Shown: positions 9,168-18,152 of the stretch, piece by piece
Numbering within the stretch: position 1 is the stretch's first letter
Layout: each line of letters opens with the position of its first letter
DNA from: Syntrophus sp. (in: bacteria)
Lineage (GTDB): Bacteria; Desulfobacterota; Syntrophorhabdia; Syntrophorhabdales; Syntrophorhabdaceae
Length of the DNA stretch: 64,000 nucleotides
NCBI GenBank assembly: GCA_013824645.1
Contig: PNOF01000001.1
Coordinates: 1 to 64,000, forward strand
Reading direction: 5' to 3'
Notes under the pieces: model-generated
Told to the model about the DNA's origin: nothing
The model's input: the letters and a program-made list of their open reading frames with translations, nothing else
Databases searched by the model: none
Program-made: the position numbers and the translations under genes

Positions 9168-9792
9168 ACATTCCTATTATCCGCTCTTCCTTGATATCAC
9201 AGATAAGCAATGCCTTGTTCTCGGAGGGGGCAAAGTTGCAGAGCGGAAAGTTGCCATGCTCCTTCAATTTAACGCTCGCGTTATTGTAGTCAGCCCCTTC
9301 ATTACAAAGGTACTCCTTAAACTCCACCGGGAAGATAAAATAGAATGTTTTCAACGGGTATATACTGCGGAAGACCTTAATGATGCTGCCCTCATTTTTG
9401 CCTGTACAGACAACAGCGCCATCAACAAAAGGATCAAAAAAGATGCAATTCAAAAAAATATCCCCGTCAATGTGGTGGATAACCCCGACCTGTGCGATTT
9501 TATCGTCCCATCGATTGTGAAAAAAGGGGACCTGACAATCGCTATTTCAACCTCCGGGACATTGCCGCTTCTGTCAAAAAAACTCCGGGAAAAGATCGAA
9601 GAGACTATTACCGATGATTATCTGGAATATCTTCATATTGTGGGAGAATTCAGAAAACACCTTATAAAAACAGTGAAAGAAGGGCAGAAGAGAAACATGA
9701 TTATGAAGAAGATCGAGAGAATGGATATTCAAGAGGTCGTCGCAACAGGTCTTTCTCAAATTAAAACGATCTTTGGCCTCACGTCAAAATGA
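9136..9792 (+). CDS. Precorrin-2 dehydrogenase / sirohydrochlorin ferrochelatase (siroheme synthase N-domain)
   Basis: Matches the CysG N-domain / Met8p type. It has a Rossmann NAD site (CLVLGGGKVAERKVAMLL), the conserved FACTDNSAINKRI segment, and IPVNVVDNPDLCDFIVPSIV. The protein oxidises precorrin-2 to sirohydrochlorin and may chelate iron to give siroheme; the SAM methyltransferase half of CysG is absent. GTG 9136 has GGGGAG 9 nt upstream. It sits directly before the ccsA/hemX-like gene and hemA, a common order in anaerobes. The C-terminal part (about residues 150-218) matches the Met8p helical domain in length. Confidence 0.88.
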   Translation: MNSVHLKSDIKHSYYPLFLDITDKQCLVLGGGKVAERKVAMLLQFNARVIVVSPFITKVLLKLHREDKIECFQRVYTAEDLNDAALIFACTDNSAINKRIKKDAIQKNIPVNVVDNPDLCDFIVPSIVKKGDLTIAISTSGTLPLLSKKLREKIEETITDDYLEYLHIVGEFRKHLIKTVKEGQKRNMIMKKIERMDIQEVVATGLSQIKTIFGLTSK

Positions 9793-10604
9793 ATATTTAC
9801 CTTCTTTACGGCGCCCTCATTCTTTACCTTGCATCAACATCGTTGTATCTGTTTATTCTCATAACAAATAAAACAAAGATGGAAAAGGTTGCCCATTATA
9901 TGCTCATACTCGGGTGTTTCGTCCATCTGCTTTCCCTCATTGTGCGGTATTTTCAGGCAGGTTATGCGCCGATCACAAACCTCCATGAGTCTCTCTCCTT
10001 CCTTGCGTTCTGTATAGCCGGCTTTTTTCTCTATCTCAAGAAAATCTATAAGATTCAGTCCATGGGAATCATAATCCTGCCTCTGCTCTCGTTGCTCCTC
10101 ATCCTGGCCCTCGCACACCCCGCAGAGATAAAGCCACTCCCTCCTGCTCTGAAAAGCTGGTGGTTGCCGATCCATACGGTATTCATCTTTCTCGGCAATG
10201 CAATTTTTTTCGTTGCCTTCTTTGTTTCAATACTCTATCTCATCATTGAAAGAGGAATCAAAAAGAAAAAAAAACTGACCTTTTCCGAAAAACTTCCTTC
10301 CCTCGATACTCTCGACAGGGTTAACTACAAATGTATGTCCTGCGGTTTCCCCTTTTTGACCATTGGTATTATCACCGGTTCAATCTGGGCAGGATTAGCC
10401 TGGGGGTCACACTGGAACTGGGACCCGAAAGAAACCTGGTCGCTTATTACATGGATCGTATATGCCATCCTGATCCATAACAGACTCACTATCGGTTGGC
10501 GGGGAAGGAAAACAGCTTACATGATGATACTGGGCTTCCTTTTTATACTCTTCACCTTTCTGGGGGTGAATTTTCTCATGAAAGGACTCCATTCTTATGT
10601 TTAA
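9789..10604 (+). CDS. CcsA/HemX-like cytochrome c assembly membrane protein
   Basis: 271 residues with about eight membrane spans. The tryptophan-rich heme-handling motif is WGSHWNWDPKETWSLITW near residue 210, with His at nearby periplasmic loops. CcsA/CcsB-type proteins present heme to apocytochromes on the outer face of the inner membrane. Homologues placed beside hemA are called HemX and may instead tune glutamyl-tRNA reductase. Context (siroheme gene upstream, hemA downstream) keeps both readings open. The ATG overlaps the previous stop by 4 bp (ATGA). Confidence 0.85.
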   Translation: MNIYLLYGALILYLASTSLYLFILITNKTKMEKVAHYMLILGCFVHLLSLIVRYFQAGYAPITNLHESLSFLAFCIAGFFLYLKKIYKIQSMGIIILPLLSLLLILALAHPAEIKPLPPALKSWWLPIHTVFIFLGNAIFFVAFFVSILYLIIERGIKKKKKLTFSEKLPSLDTLDRVNYKCMSCGFPFLTIGIITGSIWAGLAWGSHWNWDPKETWSLITWIVYAILIHNRLTIGWRGRKTAYMMILGFLFILFTFLGVNFLMKGLHSYV

Positions 10605-11910
10605 CAGCAGGGAGCAGGGAACTCCATACCTGACCGTATTGGGGCTCAACCACAACACGGCGCCGATAGAGATACGGGAAAAGATGTTTATCCGGGAATC
10701 GGATGTACCTGATCTCCTTGAAAAAATAAAAGAAACGGGCATCGATGAATCAGTAATTATTTCTACCTGTAACAGAACGGAAATCTATTTTCACACCGAT
10801 AAACACGAGGAATCTCTCAAAAAATTAGAAGAAACGCTTTCGGAGGTGTTTCAAGCACACCCGGAATGGTTTAACAAATTCACCTACACATTTCACAATG
10901 CAGAGGCATACAAACACTTGTTTCTCGTCGCATCGGGCCTAGACTCTCTCGTGATCGGAGAACCGGAAATCCTGGGCCAGGTTAAAGACGCATACAGAAT
11001 TGCTGTTGTTTGTAATGCCACAGGGTCTTTCCTCAATAAAGTCTTTCATAAAACATTCAATACAGCAAAAAGAATACGGACAGAAACAAAAATAGGGTAT
11101 AACCCCCTCTCGATCAGTTCTATGGCTATTGAACTTGCGAAACAAATTTTCGGGGACCTGAGCGAGAAAAAGATACTCGTCGTCGGTGCCGGCGAAATGT
11201 GTGAAACAGCCCTGAAATATTTTCAGAAAGAAGGTCTCAATGAAGTCCTCATCGTCAACCGCACCTACCAAAAGGCCTGCAAACTTGCTGAAGAGATCGT
11301 GGGTAGTGCCTATCCTTTTCATGAATTGTCGGAACTTCTTGTTAACGTTGATGTTGTCCTTACTTCAACGGGTTCCGAAAAACCACTTATAGACAAAACA
11401 TTTATGCATACTGTCATGAAAAAAAGAAAAAACAGGCCTCTCTTTCTCATTGATATAGCAGTGCCACGGGATATTGCGCCGGAGGTTAATGACATCGAAA
11501 ACGTGTATCTCTATGATATTGATGACCTTAAAGAACTTTCACAACAACATTTTGCCGACAGGCTGAAAGAATCTGAGAAAGCCCATACTATCATCGAAGA
11601 AGAGGTGGATAAGTTTGCAGAAATTCTGAAACAACTCAATTTGAACCCCCTCATCACACAAACCCTGAACCGCGCAGAAGAAATAAGATCAAAAGAACTG
11701 AAAAAAACTCTGCAAAAACTGAAGAATGCAGATGACAATACGATCCGCACTATAGATGCCCTGACAAAGACAATCACCAATAAACTGGTACATCCCTATA
11801 TTGCCCTCATTAAACAAAACAGCAGCGATGCGACAGGGGAAGCTCTGAAGAAATATTTTCAATTCGAGGAAGAAGATGAAGAAGAGATGGATAATCGGGA
11901 CAAGGGGTAG
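10597..11910 (+). CDS. hemA: Glutamyl-tRNA reductase
   Basis: 437 residues. The catalytic Cys58 lies in ISTCNRTEIY. The N-terminal substrate domain includes GLNHNTAPIEIREK and SGLDSLVIGEPEILGQVK. The NADPH Rossmann fold starts at ILVVGAGEM near residue 194, and a dimerisation helix forms the C-terminus. It makes glutamate-1-semialdehyde, the first step of C5-pathway tetrapyrrole synthesis. The start overlaps the ccsA/hemX-like gene by 8 bp and the end overlaps hemC by 35 bp, so the set is probably one transcript. Confidence 0.96.
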   Translation: MFNSREQGTPYLTVLGLNHNTAPIEIREKMFIRESDVPDLLEKIKETGIDESVIISTCNRTEIYFHTDKHEESLKKLEETLSEVFQAHPEWFNKFTYTFHNAEAYKHLFLVASGLDSLVIGEPEILGQVKDAYRIAVVCNATGSFLNKVFHKTFNTAKRIRTETKIGYNPLSISSMAIELAKQIFGDLSEKKILVVGAGEMCETALKYFQKEGLNEVLIVNRTYQKACKLAEEIVGSAYPFHELSELLVNVDVVLTSTGSEKPLIDKTFMHTVMKKRKNRPLFLIDIAVPRDIAPEVNDIENVYLYDIDDLKELSQQHFADRLKESEKAHTIIEEEVDKFAEILKQLNLNPLITQTLNRAEEIRSKELKKTLQKLKNADDNTIRTIDALTKTITNKLVHPYIALIKQNSSDATGEALKKYFQFEEEDEEEMDNRDKG

Positions 11911-12769
11911 CAAACTCGCCCTCAGACAAACACATATTGTTATGGAAGGGCTTCAACGACAGTATCCGGATTACGAATTTATCATCAAAACGATCAAAAC
12001 AACAGGCGACACGATATGGGATAAACCGCTCCATCTCATCGGCGGGAAAGGACTTTTTGTAAAAGAGATTGAAGAACAACTGCTTAATAAAAACATCGAT
12101 ATGGCCGTCCATAGTGTCAAGGACCTTCCGGCGGAACTGGAAGAGGGGCTTCGTTTGGGCGCAGTTCTAAAACGGGAAGACCCCAGAGATGCCTTTATCT
12201 CTTCCACAGGCAAGAGACTGCATGAGATGACAAAAGGATCGAGAATCGGCACGGGCAGCCTCAGACGGAAAGCTCAACTGCTCAACTACAATAAGGCCCT
12301 TAAAATAGTGCCCATACGGGGCAACATTGATACACGGCTCAGGAAACTCGAAACAGAAAAGATGGATGGCATTGTACTTGCCTCTGCGGGTGTAAAAAGA
12401 ATGGGCCTGGAAAAGCATATCACGGAGATCCTCCCTCTTGACATCATGATCCCTTCCTGTGGTCAGGGAGCAATAGGGATCGAGATCAGGGCCGAAGAGG
12501 ATGCCGTGAAACTCCTTGAGGCCCTCAATGACGAAAAAACTTTCCGGGAAGTATCCGTCGAAAGAACACTCCTTAAAATGATAGGTGGAGGGTGCCATTT
12601 GCCGCTGGGCATTCATGTCTCAATATCAGGCAACACAGTACTGCTTTACATCTCAATGGGGGCAGAAGACAACAGACTCTCTATTCACGAACAACATACC
12701 GGGCATATAGAAGGTATCCCACTGCTCATTTCTGAAGTGTTTCACAAATTAAAAAAATTTCTCGCCTGA
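11876..12769 (+). CDS. hemC: Hydroxymethylbilane synthase (porphobilinogen deaminase)
   Basis: 297 residues. It begins IIGTRGSKLALRQ and has the DMAVHSVKDLP active-site segment (catalytic Asp), the arginine-rich GTGSLRRKAQL, and Cys240 in GGGCHLPLG, which carries the dipyrromethane cofactor. It joins four porphobilinogen units into hydroxymethylbilane. The uroporphyrinogen III synthase gene (hemD), often next, is not here; the + strand run stops and meets the HU gene head-on. The start ATG lies inside the end of hemA, an overlap of 35 bp. Confidence 0.95.
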   Translation: MKKRWIIGTRGSKLALRQTHIVMEGLQRQYPDYEFIIKTIKTTGDTIWDKPLHLIGGKGLFVKEIEEQLLNKNIDMAVHSVKDLPAELEEGLRLGAVLKREDPRDAFISSTGKRLHEMTKGSRIGTGSLRRKAQLLNYNKALKIVPIRGNIDTRLRKLETEKMDGIVLASAGVKRMGLEKHITEILPLDIMIPSCGQGAIGIEIRAEEDAVKLLEALNDEKTFREVSVERTLLKMIGGGCHLPLGIHVSISGNTVLLYISMGAEDNRLSIHEQHTGHIEGIPLLISEVFHKLKKFLA

Positions 12770-12778
12770 CGAACAAAA

Positions 12779-12812
12779 ACTAAATGCCTCCCAAAACCGG
12801 GAGGCATTTAGT
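12779..12812 (-). terminator. Intrinsic terminator of the HU gene
   Basis: Perfect 14-bp stem (12779-12792 with 12799-12812) and a 6-nt loop. On the minus strand it is followed by GTTTTTGTTC, so it best serves the HU gene. On the plus strand it is followed by A residues, so for hemC it would act only weakly. Confidence 0.8.
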
Positions 12813-12832
12813 AAAAAACAACGCTGTTTGTA

Positions 12833-13102
12833 TTATATTGCTTCCTTGAGGGCTTTTCCTGCGGTGAATTTTGGTACTTTCCGTGCAGGGATCTTGATCT
12901 CTTTACCGGTTCTCGGGTTTCTTCCTTTTCTTGCTTTTCTCTTTGAAACTGAGAAGGTGCCAAAACCAACAAGTGTTACCCTTTCTTCTTTCTTGAGAGA
13001 CCCTTTTACGCCGTCAAGAAAAGCTTCCAACGCTTTACCCGCTTTAGCCTTGGAAATTTCTGCTCCAGATGCCATCTTACTGATCAATTCTGCTTTTGTC
13101 AT
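12833..13102 (-). CDS. hup: HU-family nucleoid protein
   Basis: 89 residues, full HU length. It has the [11 protein letters not shown] start and the DNA-binding beta-arm consensus [20 protein letters not shown]. It binds DNA with little sequence preference and bends it. A strong ribosome site (AAGGAGGGG) lies 5 nt before the ATG. It has its own promoter upstream and its own terminator, as expected of a highly expressed single gene. Confidence 0.96.
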   Translation of the reverse strand: MTKAELISKMASGAEISKAKAGKALEAFLDGVKGSLKKEERVTLVGFGTFSVSKRKARKGRNPRTGKEIKIPARKVPKFTAGKALKEAI

Positions 13103-13163
13103 GCTTACCCCTCCTTAGAGTTTGAATTTACAGTGGTTCCCATAGTTCCCACCTTCTAAATAG

Positions 13164-13193
13164 TTTATACTCTTGATTTTACACAATATGCAA
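13164..13193 (-). promoter_or_regulatory. Sigma-70-like promoter of the HU gene
   Basis: TTGCAT (13188-13193) and TATAAA (13164-13169) on the minus strand are separated by 18 bp, about 60 bp before the HU start codon. The flanks are A/T-rich. Confidence 0.5.
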
Positions 13194-13221
13194 CATTTTT
13201 TTTCAGTTTTCTAATATTTTT

Positions 13222-13578
13222 TTAGATCCGCCCGTAGTCATCATCTATACGCTCAATATCATCTTCGCCAAAATAATCGCCAAGCTGTACTTCTATATAT
13301 ACCAATCTTTGCGCGCCTTTATTGGTCATCCTATGGGGCAAACCCTGTGGTATGTCAATCGCCTGGCCACTTAACAGCTTTGTCTCTTTCCCGTCAACGG
13401 TTACAACCGACTCACCCTGAACAATAAACCAGTGTTCTTTCCTTCGTTGATGTCTCTGAAGGCTTAAACGTCCATTGGGTTCAACGGTAATCCGCTTTAC
13501 CTTATGGTCCATCTCATCAGCAAGGACCTCATAAAACCCCCAGGGACGATGCTCCATTTCTCTTTTGCTCTCTGCCAT
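13222..13578 (-). CDS. Cupin protein, mannose-6-phosphate isomerase type II C-domain
   Basis: 118 residues from ATG 13578, which has GAGAGGGGG 4 nt upstream. The protein is a single cupin: RPWGFYEVLAD, then QRHQRRKEHWFIVQG (metal-binding His and Glu), then IPQGLPHRM. This is the C-terminal isomerase part of ManC/AlgA without the nucleotidyltransferase part. Free-standing forms occur in many bacteria and may interconvert mannose- and fructose-6-phosphate, or act as sugar-binding cupins. No sugar nucleotide genes are adjacent. Confidence 0.8.
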   Translation of the reverse strand: MAESKREMEHRPWGFYEVLADEMDHKVKRITVEPNGRLSLQRHQRRKEHWFIVQGESVVTVDGKETKLLSGQAIDIPQGLPHRMTNKGAQRLVYIEVQLGDYFGEDDIERIDDDYGRI

Positions 13579-13731
13579 GATACCCCCTCTCGTTCTTCTT
13601 CCATATAAAGAACTCTCTTTTGTGGGTCCTTCTTCCCCTTTGCTGATAACATTAGCACACAATAGTGCTGGCAGACAAGAGTGATGTAGTATCTTAATGA
13701 TTTGATAATTGGTTATGAAAGTTTGTCGGCG

Positions 13732-14454
13732 CTACAGCAGTTCTTTCGTTGATTTAGTTATGATGATCTCTATTCTCCTGTTGAGAGCCCGGTTCTCTGC
13801 CGTATCATTAGGCGCTACCGGTCTGTGTTCGGCATAACCAACTGCAGATATCCTCTCAGGAGAAAAATCGTACTTTTCGATGAAATATCTAACCACTTCC
13901 GTTGCGCGCCGGACGGAAAGCTCCCAGTTTGACCTGAATTCACGGGTATTAATGGGGACATTATCGGTGTGGCCCTCGATCCTGATGTGATTGTTGACAC
14001 TTTTCACAACAGGTACAATCTTGTCAAGAGCATTTTTTGCTTTCTCTTTAAAATCGGCTTTACCCTCATCAAAAAAAGCTTTATCAAGAATTCTGATAAC
14101 AGTGCCTCTTTCATCGACAAAAACTGAGATGTTCTTCTGACTCGCGCCGTTGCCGGCAAGACTGTGTAACTCATCTTTTAGTTTTTTTTGCACCTCTTCA
14201 CTGCTGCCCTGTGCCATTTTGATCGGTAAATCAAAGGAGACTATGCCGGCAGCTTTGGCCTGGCCGGGAGCGTTTGCCCCCCCGGTAAAGATCGTCTTTA
14301 AATGACCGACAACCTCTTCATACTTCTGCGTGTCTTTTTTCGAAAACACATACATCATGATAAAGAAGGCAAGAAGCAGTGTAATCAGGTCTGCATAGGT
14401 AATAAGCCACCGTTCATTATTTTCATGTTCTTCTTCTGTTTTTTTCCGTTTCAA
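13732..14454 (-). CDS. motB: Flagellar stator protein MotB
   Basis: 240 residues. A short charged N-terminus precedes one membrane span with the proton-carrying Asp in TYADLITLLLAFFIMM. A periplasmic OmpA-type peptidoglycan-binding domain follows (RIEGHTDNVPI, NWELSVRRATEVVRYF, NRRIEI). It pairs with MotA as the motor stator. The start overlaps motA by 4 bp. An A residue rather than a polar residue near the channel does not allow the ion (H+ or Na+) to be assigned. Confidence 0.93.
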   Translation of the reverse strand: MKRKKTEEEHENNERWLITYADLITLLLAFFIMMYVFSKKDTQKYEEVVGHLKTIFTGGANAPGQAKAAGIVSFDLPIKMAQGSSEEVQKKLKDELHSLAGNGASQKNISVFVDERGTVIRILDKAFFDEGKADFKEKAKNALDKIVPVVKSVNNHIRIEGHTDNVPINTREFRSNWELSVRRATEVVRYFIEKYDFSPERISAVGYAEHRPVAPNDTAENRALNRRIEIIITKSTKELL

Positions 14455-15218
14455 ATACGCCCCTCCCGTCTCTTATCGGGAAGAAGGAAAGAAACTAATT
14501 TCATCCGTATTACCCGGGGATTATCACCCATAGCCAGCGAAATTATCCCTTCAGTGATAATTTCGAGATAGAGGGCCTCATGCTGGTGTTTGTGCTTCAG
14601 CTTATCGGAAATAGGGAGGTAAATGAGGTTTGCCATAGCGACACCCCAGAGAGTTGCGATAAAAGCGCTTGCTATTGCAGAGGCCATATTGGAACTGTTT
14701 TCCATGTTCCCCAGGGCATGGATCAATCCGAGAACAGTTCCCATGATGCCAAGGGTCGGCGAAAATCCGCCGAGTTTATTAAAAAACATGGCGCCCGCTT
14801 TATGTCTTTCTTCTGTATAGAACATTTCTATCTCAAGGATTTCTCTGATCTTATTCGTTTCAAAACCATCAATGGCAAGCTGGATCGCCTTTTTCAAAAA
14901 AGGCTCTCTGATATCTTCAAGTTCTCTCTCAAGACTTAAAAGTCCATTCTTCCGCGCTTTCTGGGCAAGATCAAAGATAAGTTCTATGATCTCCTCTGTA
15001 TCCATCTCTTTATCGAATAGGGCCACCTTCGCCAGGCTTGGTAAATTGGCGAGTTGTTTCATAGAGGTAGTAATGGCTGCAGCACCGAAGGTCCCAAAAA
15101 TAACCAGGATTATCGCCGGGATCTGAATAAGCGCCGAAAGATGGCCTCCTTCCATAAGGAAAGAAAGAATAAGGGAGCCGACGCCTAAAGTGAGACCGAG
15201 TATAGTTGCAATATCCAT
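14451..15218 (-). CDS. motA: Flagellar stator protein MotA
   Basis: 255 residues with four membrane spans (first ILGLTLGVGSLILSF; last pair around GGFSPTLGIMGTVLGLIHAL and IASAFIATLWGVAMANLIYL). The large cytoplasmic loop contains the ELEDIREPFLKKAIQ region. It forms the pentameric ring of the stator around a MotB dimer and pushes on FliG. It lies 6 bp downstream of the PilZ gene, placing a c-di-GMP receptor and the stator on one transcript. Confidence 0.94.
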   Translation of the reverse strand: MDIATILGLTLGVGSLILSFLMEGGHLSALIQIPAIILVIFGTFGAAAITTSMKQLANLPSLAKVALFDKEMDTEEIIELIFDLAQKARKNGLLSLERELEDIREPFLKKAIQLAIDGFETNKIREILEIEMFYTEERHKAGAMFFNKLGGFSPTLGIMGTVLGLIHALGNMENSSNMASAIASAFIATLWGVAMANLIYLPISDKLKHKHQHEALYLEIITEGIISLAMGDNPRVIRMKLVSFLLPDKRREGRI

Positions 15219-15224
15219 AGTTCA

Positions 15225-15806
15225 TCAACTCGTTGTTTCTTTTTTTTGTCTCAGATACTCTCTTTCTTTTACAAATATATAATTAATCAAAATGTCCCTG
15301 TCCTTTTCGTTGATAACGAGGAATTTCAAGGCTATCCCAAAGCGCCCGATGGTACTGCTTATGAGATCTTGAGCCCTCACGACCTCACATATGGCTGTAA
15401 TTTTCGGATAGGGAAAAACAGGGATGACTACCTTGAGCTCAACATAGACCCCTTGCTGCAGGGGACTGTCACATTCAAATTGAAGGCCTGCGCCGCTGAT
15501 ATTAACATCTGTCTGTAGGCCATGATAAGCTTCACCACATTGCAGCTTATACAAATAATCAATAATTGTATCGAGCTTCTTGTTAATAACCTGCATGTAT
15601 GCATAGATCTGGTCGTTCTTGCTCGTGGATTCCTTTTCTTCTTTAAAATAGACTTCGTTTATTTTGTCAATTACCTGCGTTGAATTGTGGAGGATAAAAT
15701 CTTTCAGTTTAGCAAAGTCTTCGGCGCTTATCTGTCTATACTCGATAAGCAGATGGTCGTGGACTCTAAAGAACTCTCTCTTCTCATCTTCCCGCATTGT
15801 AACCAT
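15225..15806 (-). CDS. PilZ-domain c-di-GMP receptor
   Basis: 193 residues. An N-terminal REFFR supplies the RxxxR motif, and DVNISGAGLQF supplies the D/N-x-S-x-x-G motif, the two parts of a PilZ c-di-GMP site. They are separated by an unusually long helical insert (about residues 20-100). Placed between an HD-GYP phosphodiesterase and motA, it is a candidate brake on motility, comparable in role (not in sequence identity) to YcgR. The start overlaps the upstream gene by 23 bp; ATG 15797 is an alternative. Confidence 0.85.
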   Translation of the reverse strand: MVTMREDEKREFFRVHDHLLIEYRQISAEDFAKLKDFILHNSTQVIDKINEVYFKEEKESTSKNDQIYAYMQVINKKLDTIIDYLYKLQCGEAYHGLQTDVNISGAGLQFECDSPLQQGVYVELKVVIPVFPYPKITAICEVVRAQDLISSTIGRFGIALKFLVINEKDRDILINYIFVKEREYLRQKKETTS

Positions 15807-17268
15807 CTCGTATCAAATCAACAAAGCTTTCGGCGATAGAAGGATCGAACTGGCTCCCCTTGCAGCGTGTTATTTCGACAGCTATCTCGGCCCTGCTTGC
15901 TGCCTTTTTGTATGGCCTTTCGGTACCCATAGCATCATAGGTATCACATACGGCAATGATCCTTGAGCAGAGCGGTATTTCCTCGCCGGAGAGGGCATCC
16001 GGGTATCCGCTTCCATCGTATTTTTCGTGATGGTGCCGTATGATTTTTGCCTCTCTGGATAAGATCTCGAATCTGCTCATGATCTCCTCGCCATATATCG
16101 AGTGACCTTTCATGATGGCATATTCTGCATCTGTCAATCCTTGCGGTTTCAATAATATCGCGTCAGGAATGCCAATTTTACCAAGGTCATGGACTGGACC
16201 CACAACCTTTATGGCGTCCCGCTCATACTCGTTAATCCCCATCCTTTCTCCCAGTATGAGGCTCATCTCGGTAACGCGCTTGCAATGACCTTCCGTATAA
16301 AAATCCCTCTTGTTGATAGCAATAATAAGGGATTTCAATGTGTGGAGGATGTTTTCGAAAAGACTCTCATAGAGCATTCTGTTCTCGATCTGTGTTGACG
16401 CTTTATCTGCGATTAGTTTCAAGAAAAATATATCACCATCGAGAGATCGTTTATTTCCGTTTCTATTGGCCATGGTTTCAGCCATGATAAATCCGATACA
16501 TTCACCCTTGATGATAAGGGGCAGGTATAATCGATTATCTTGTAACACGTGCCTTCCCGCCATACGGGCTTCACCAAAAGAATCACCGGCTATAGAGATC
16601 TTGTGGCCGTTTTCAGGGATAACATTATTATCTTTTGCGTAGCCTGTGTATAAAATAAGCTCTTTATTATCATTGTCAGTGACATAGTATCCACAGGATT
16701 TCACATCCATAATTTCCCCTACTATATGGACCATCTTTTCATAAATATCATCATATATATTGATAGTGTTAAATTTGTTGGAAATGTGGTACATCATGGT
16801 CAGTTCTTTGATCTTCTTCTGCAGCTCCCTGTTTAGGACCTCTATCTTTTTTTTATCTTCGAGATTATGGAGTATGTTTTCTTTCTCGATCAATAGCCGT
16901 CTCTCTCTGACAACCCGCATCATGACGAGCATCAGCTTGTCAAGTTCAAAGGGTTTCAGGAGAAAATCGGAAGCCCCCTTCTTCATAGCATCTATGACAA
17001 AACTGGGATCATAATAACCTGTTATCATAATAACAGCAACGCTCGGCTTACTCTCCTTGATGGCATCCAAAAGGGATATACCGTTTATATCGGGCAATCT
17101 TACATCAAGAAGAACAATATCAATGTCCTTTTTGTTGAGAATGTCGAGGCCATCGTAACCCATTGACGCTTGATAGACATCACAGTCGTTGAGGGAAAGA
17201 AAATCAGCGAGTACATCAACAACTTCCTGATTATCATCAATTATCAGTATTTTAGAACCGCCAATCAT
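15784..17268 (-). CDS. Response regulator with GAF-like and HD-GYP domains (c-di-GMP phosphodiesterase)
   Basis: 494 residues. The receiver domain (1-125) has its phosphoacceptor at Asp55 (VLLDVRLPD). A coiled coil follows (about 130-160), then a GAF-like region (about 160-300). The C-terminal HD-GYP domain has VHDLGKIGIPD and HHEKYDGSGYP intact. HD-GYP enzymes hydrolyse c-di-GMP. The upstream response regulator gene ends 39 bp away; the PilZ gene overlaps the 3' end. The cluster suggests phosphorylation-controlled c-di-GMP breakdown near the motor. Confidence 0.92.
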   Translation of the reverse strand: MIGGSKILIIDDNQEVVDVLADFLSLNDCDVYQASMGYDGLDILNKKDIDIVLLDVRLPDINGISLLDAIKESKPSVAVIMITGYYDPSFVIDAMKKGASDFLLKPFELDKLMLVMMRVVRERRLLIEKENILHNLEDKKKIEVLNRELQKKIKELTMMYHISNKFNTINIYDDIYEKMVHIVGEIMDVKSCGYYVTDNDNKELILYTGYAKDNNVIPENGHKISIAGDSFGEARMAGRHVLQDNRLYLPLIIKGECIGFIMAETMANRNGNKRSLDGDIFFLKLIADKASTQIENRMLYESLFENILHTLKSLIIAINKRDFYTEGHCKRVTEMSLILGERMGINEYERDAIKVVGPVHDLGKIGIPDAILLKPQGLTDAEYAIMKGHSIYGEEIMSRFEILSREAKIIRHHHEKYDGSGYPDALSGEEIPLCSRIIAVCDTYDAMGTERPYKKAASRAEIAVEITRCKGSQFDPSIAESFVDLIRDGYNAGR

Positions 17269-17307
17269 GCATGCACCATATCTCCAATTATTTCAATCAA
17301 CAGGAGA

Positions 17308-17892
17308 TTAATCAATCAGGAGTCTCCTTCTTCGCAACTTTTCAAGATTTTCTATTTCTTTCACAATATTTTCCGTATTACTGACCGGCGCGATAACAAC
17401 CTCTTCGGGTACGTTATTTTCATCACTCTCTTGGCTCTTCTTCCGGTACCTGTCTATTTCATCATAAAAACCCTTAAGGGTTCCAACGAGCTGTGCATTG
17501 AGTTTTTTAAGTCTCACCTTATCACGGGCATTCTTTACCACCACACTCAGTTCTTCCATCCTGAAGGGCTTTACAATATAATCAAAAGCCCCTATTCTGA
17601 CTGCCTCAACGGCAGTATCCATAGACGCATAGCCGGTAATGATGACAAATTCGGTTATATCGTTTTCCTGTTTAATTGTTTTTATCAATTCCATGCCCGG
17701 CAGTTCCGGCATGTTCAGATCGGTGATGATAAGATCGTAAGAATGCTGCTTTTGCTTTTCCAGGGCCTCTTTTCCGTTATCAGCCCCTTCTACACTGTCA
17801 CCTTCTCCCTTAAGATACTCCTCCAGGATCTCCCGCAATCCCCTGTTATCATCAACAACGAGTATTCTGAAATCTTCATCATTCCTGGTCAT
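17308..17892 (-). CDS. Response regulator with helical C-terminal extension
   Basis: 194 residues. A receiver domain (about 8-130) has the acidic pair at DD15-16, the phosphoacceptor at Asp58 (DLIITDLNMPE) and the conserved KPF lysine. About 60 residues of charged, probably helical sequence follow, with no DNA-binding or enzyme motif. It likely acts by protein contact. The start overlaps the previous gene by 14 bp. Confidence 0.85.
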   Translation of the reverse strand: MTRNDEDFRILVVDDNRGLREILEEYLKGEGDSVEGADNGKEALEKQKQHSYDLIITDLNMPELPGMELIKTIKQENDITEFVIITGYASMDTAVEAVRIGAFDYIVKPFRMEELSVVVKNARDKVRLKKLNAQLVGTLKGFYDEIDRYRKKSQESDENNVPEEVVIAPVSNTENIVKEIENLEKLRRRRLLID

Positions 17893-18097
17893 ACTTTTTC
17901 TGCTTTTCTGTCAGCTTTTCAGTCATCTGTTCTCCTATCCGGTCGTAGAGCATCTTTTTCATCCCTTCCCTCGAGATATCCACCTCGTCTTCCCTCGTAA
18001 CGTAATCAAGGTTTTTTTCCGTTTGGCCAGCCTTGACTTTCATGCTTTTCATGTAAGTCTTGATGACACTGCTTATTTGATAATCTGATATGGTCAT
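17879..18097 (-). CDS. Small conserved flagellar-cluster protein (DVU0524-like?)
   Basis: 72 residues from ATG 18097 (MTISDYQISSVIKTYMK). The ISDYQ...VIKTY opening and a later DEVDISREGMKK resemble the small proteins annotated as FlgM-associated (DVU0524 type) in Desulfobacterota. That assignment is from memory of the family and is tentative. An ATG at 18130 in the same frame is less likely. It sits between the FliT-like gene and the response regulator. Confidence 0.6.
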   Translation of the reverse strand: MTISDYQISSVIKTYMKSMKVKAGQTEKNLDYVTREDEVDISREGMKKMLYDRIGEQMTEKLTEKQKKYDQE

Positions 18098-18152
18098 CGC
18101 TTTATTCCTTATATTGTTATCGGATAGCACAACAAATACTTAAGATTTTTTT

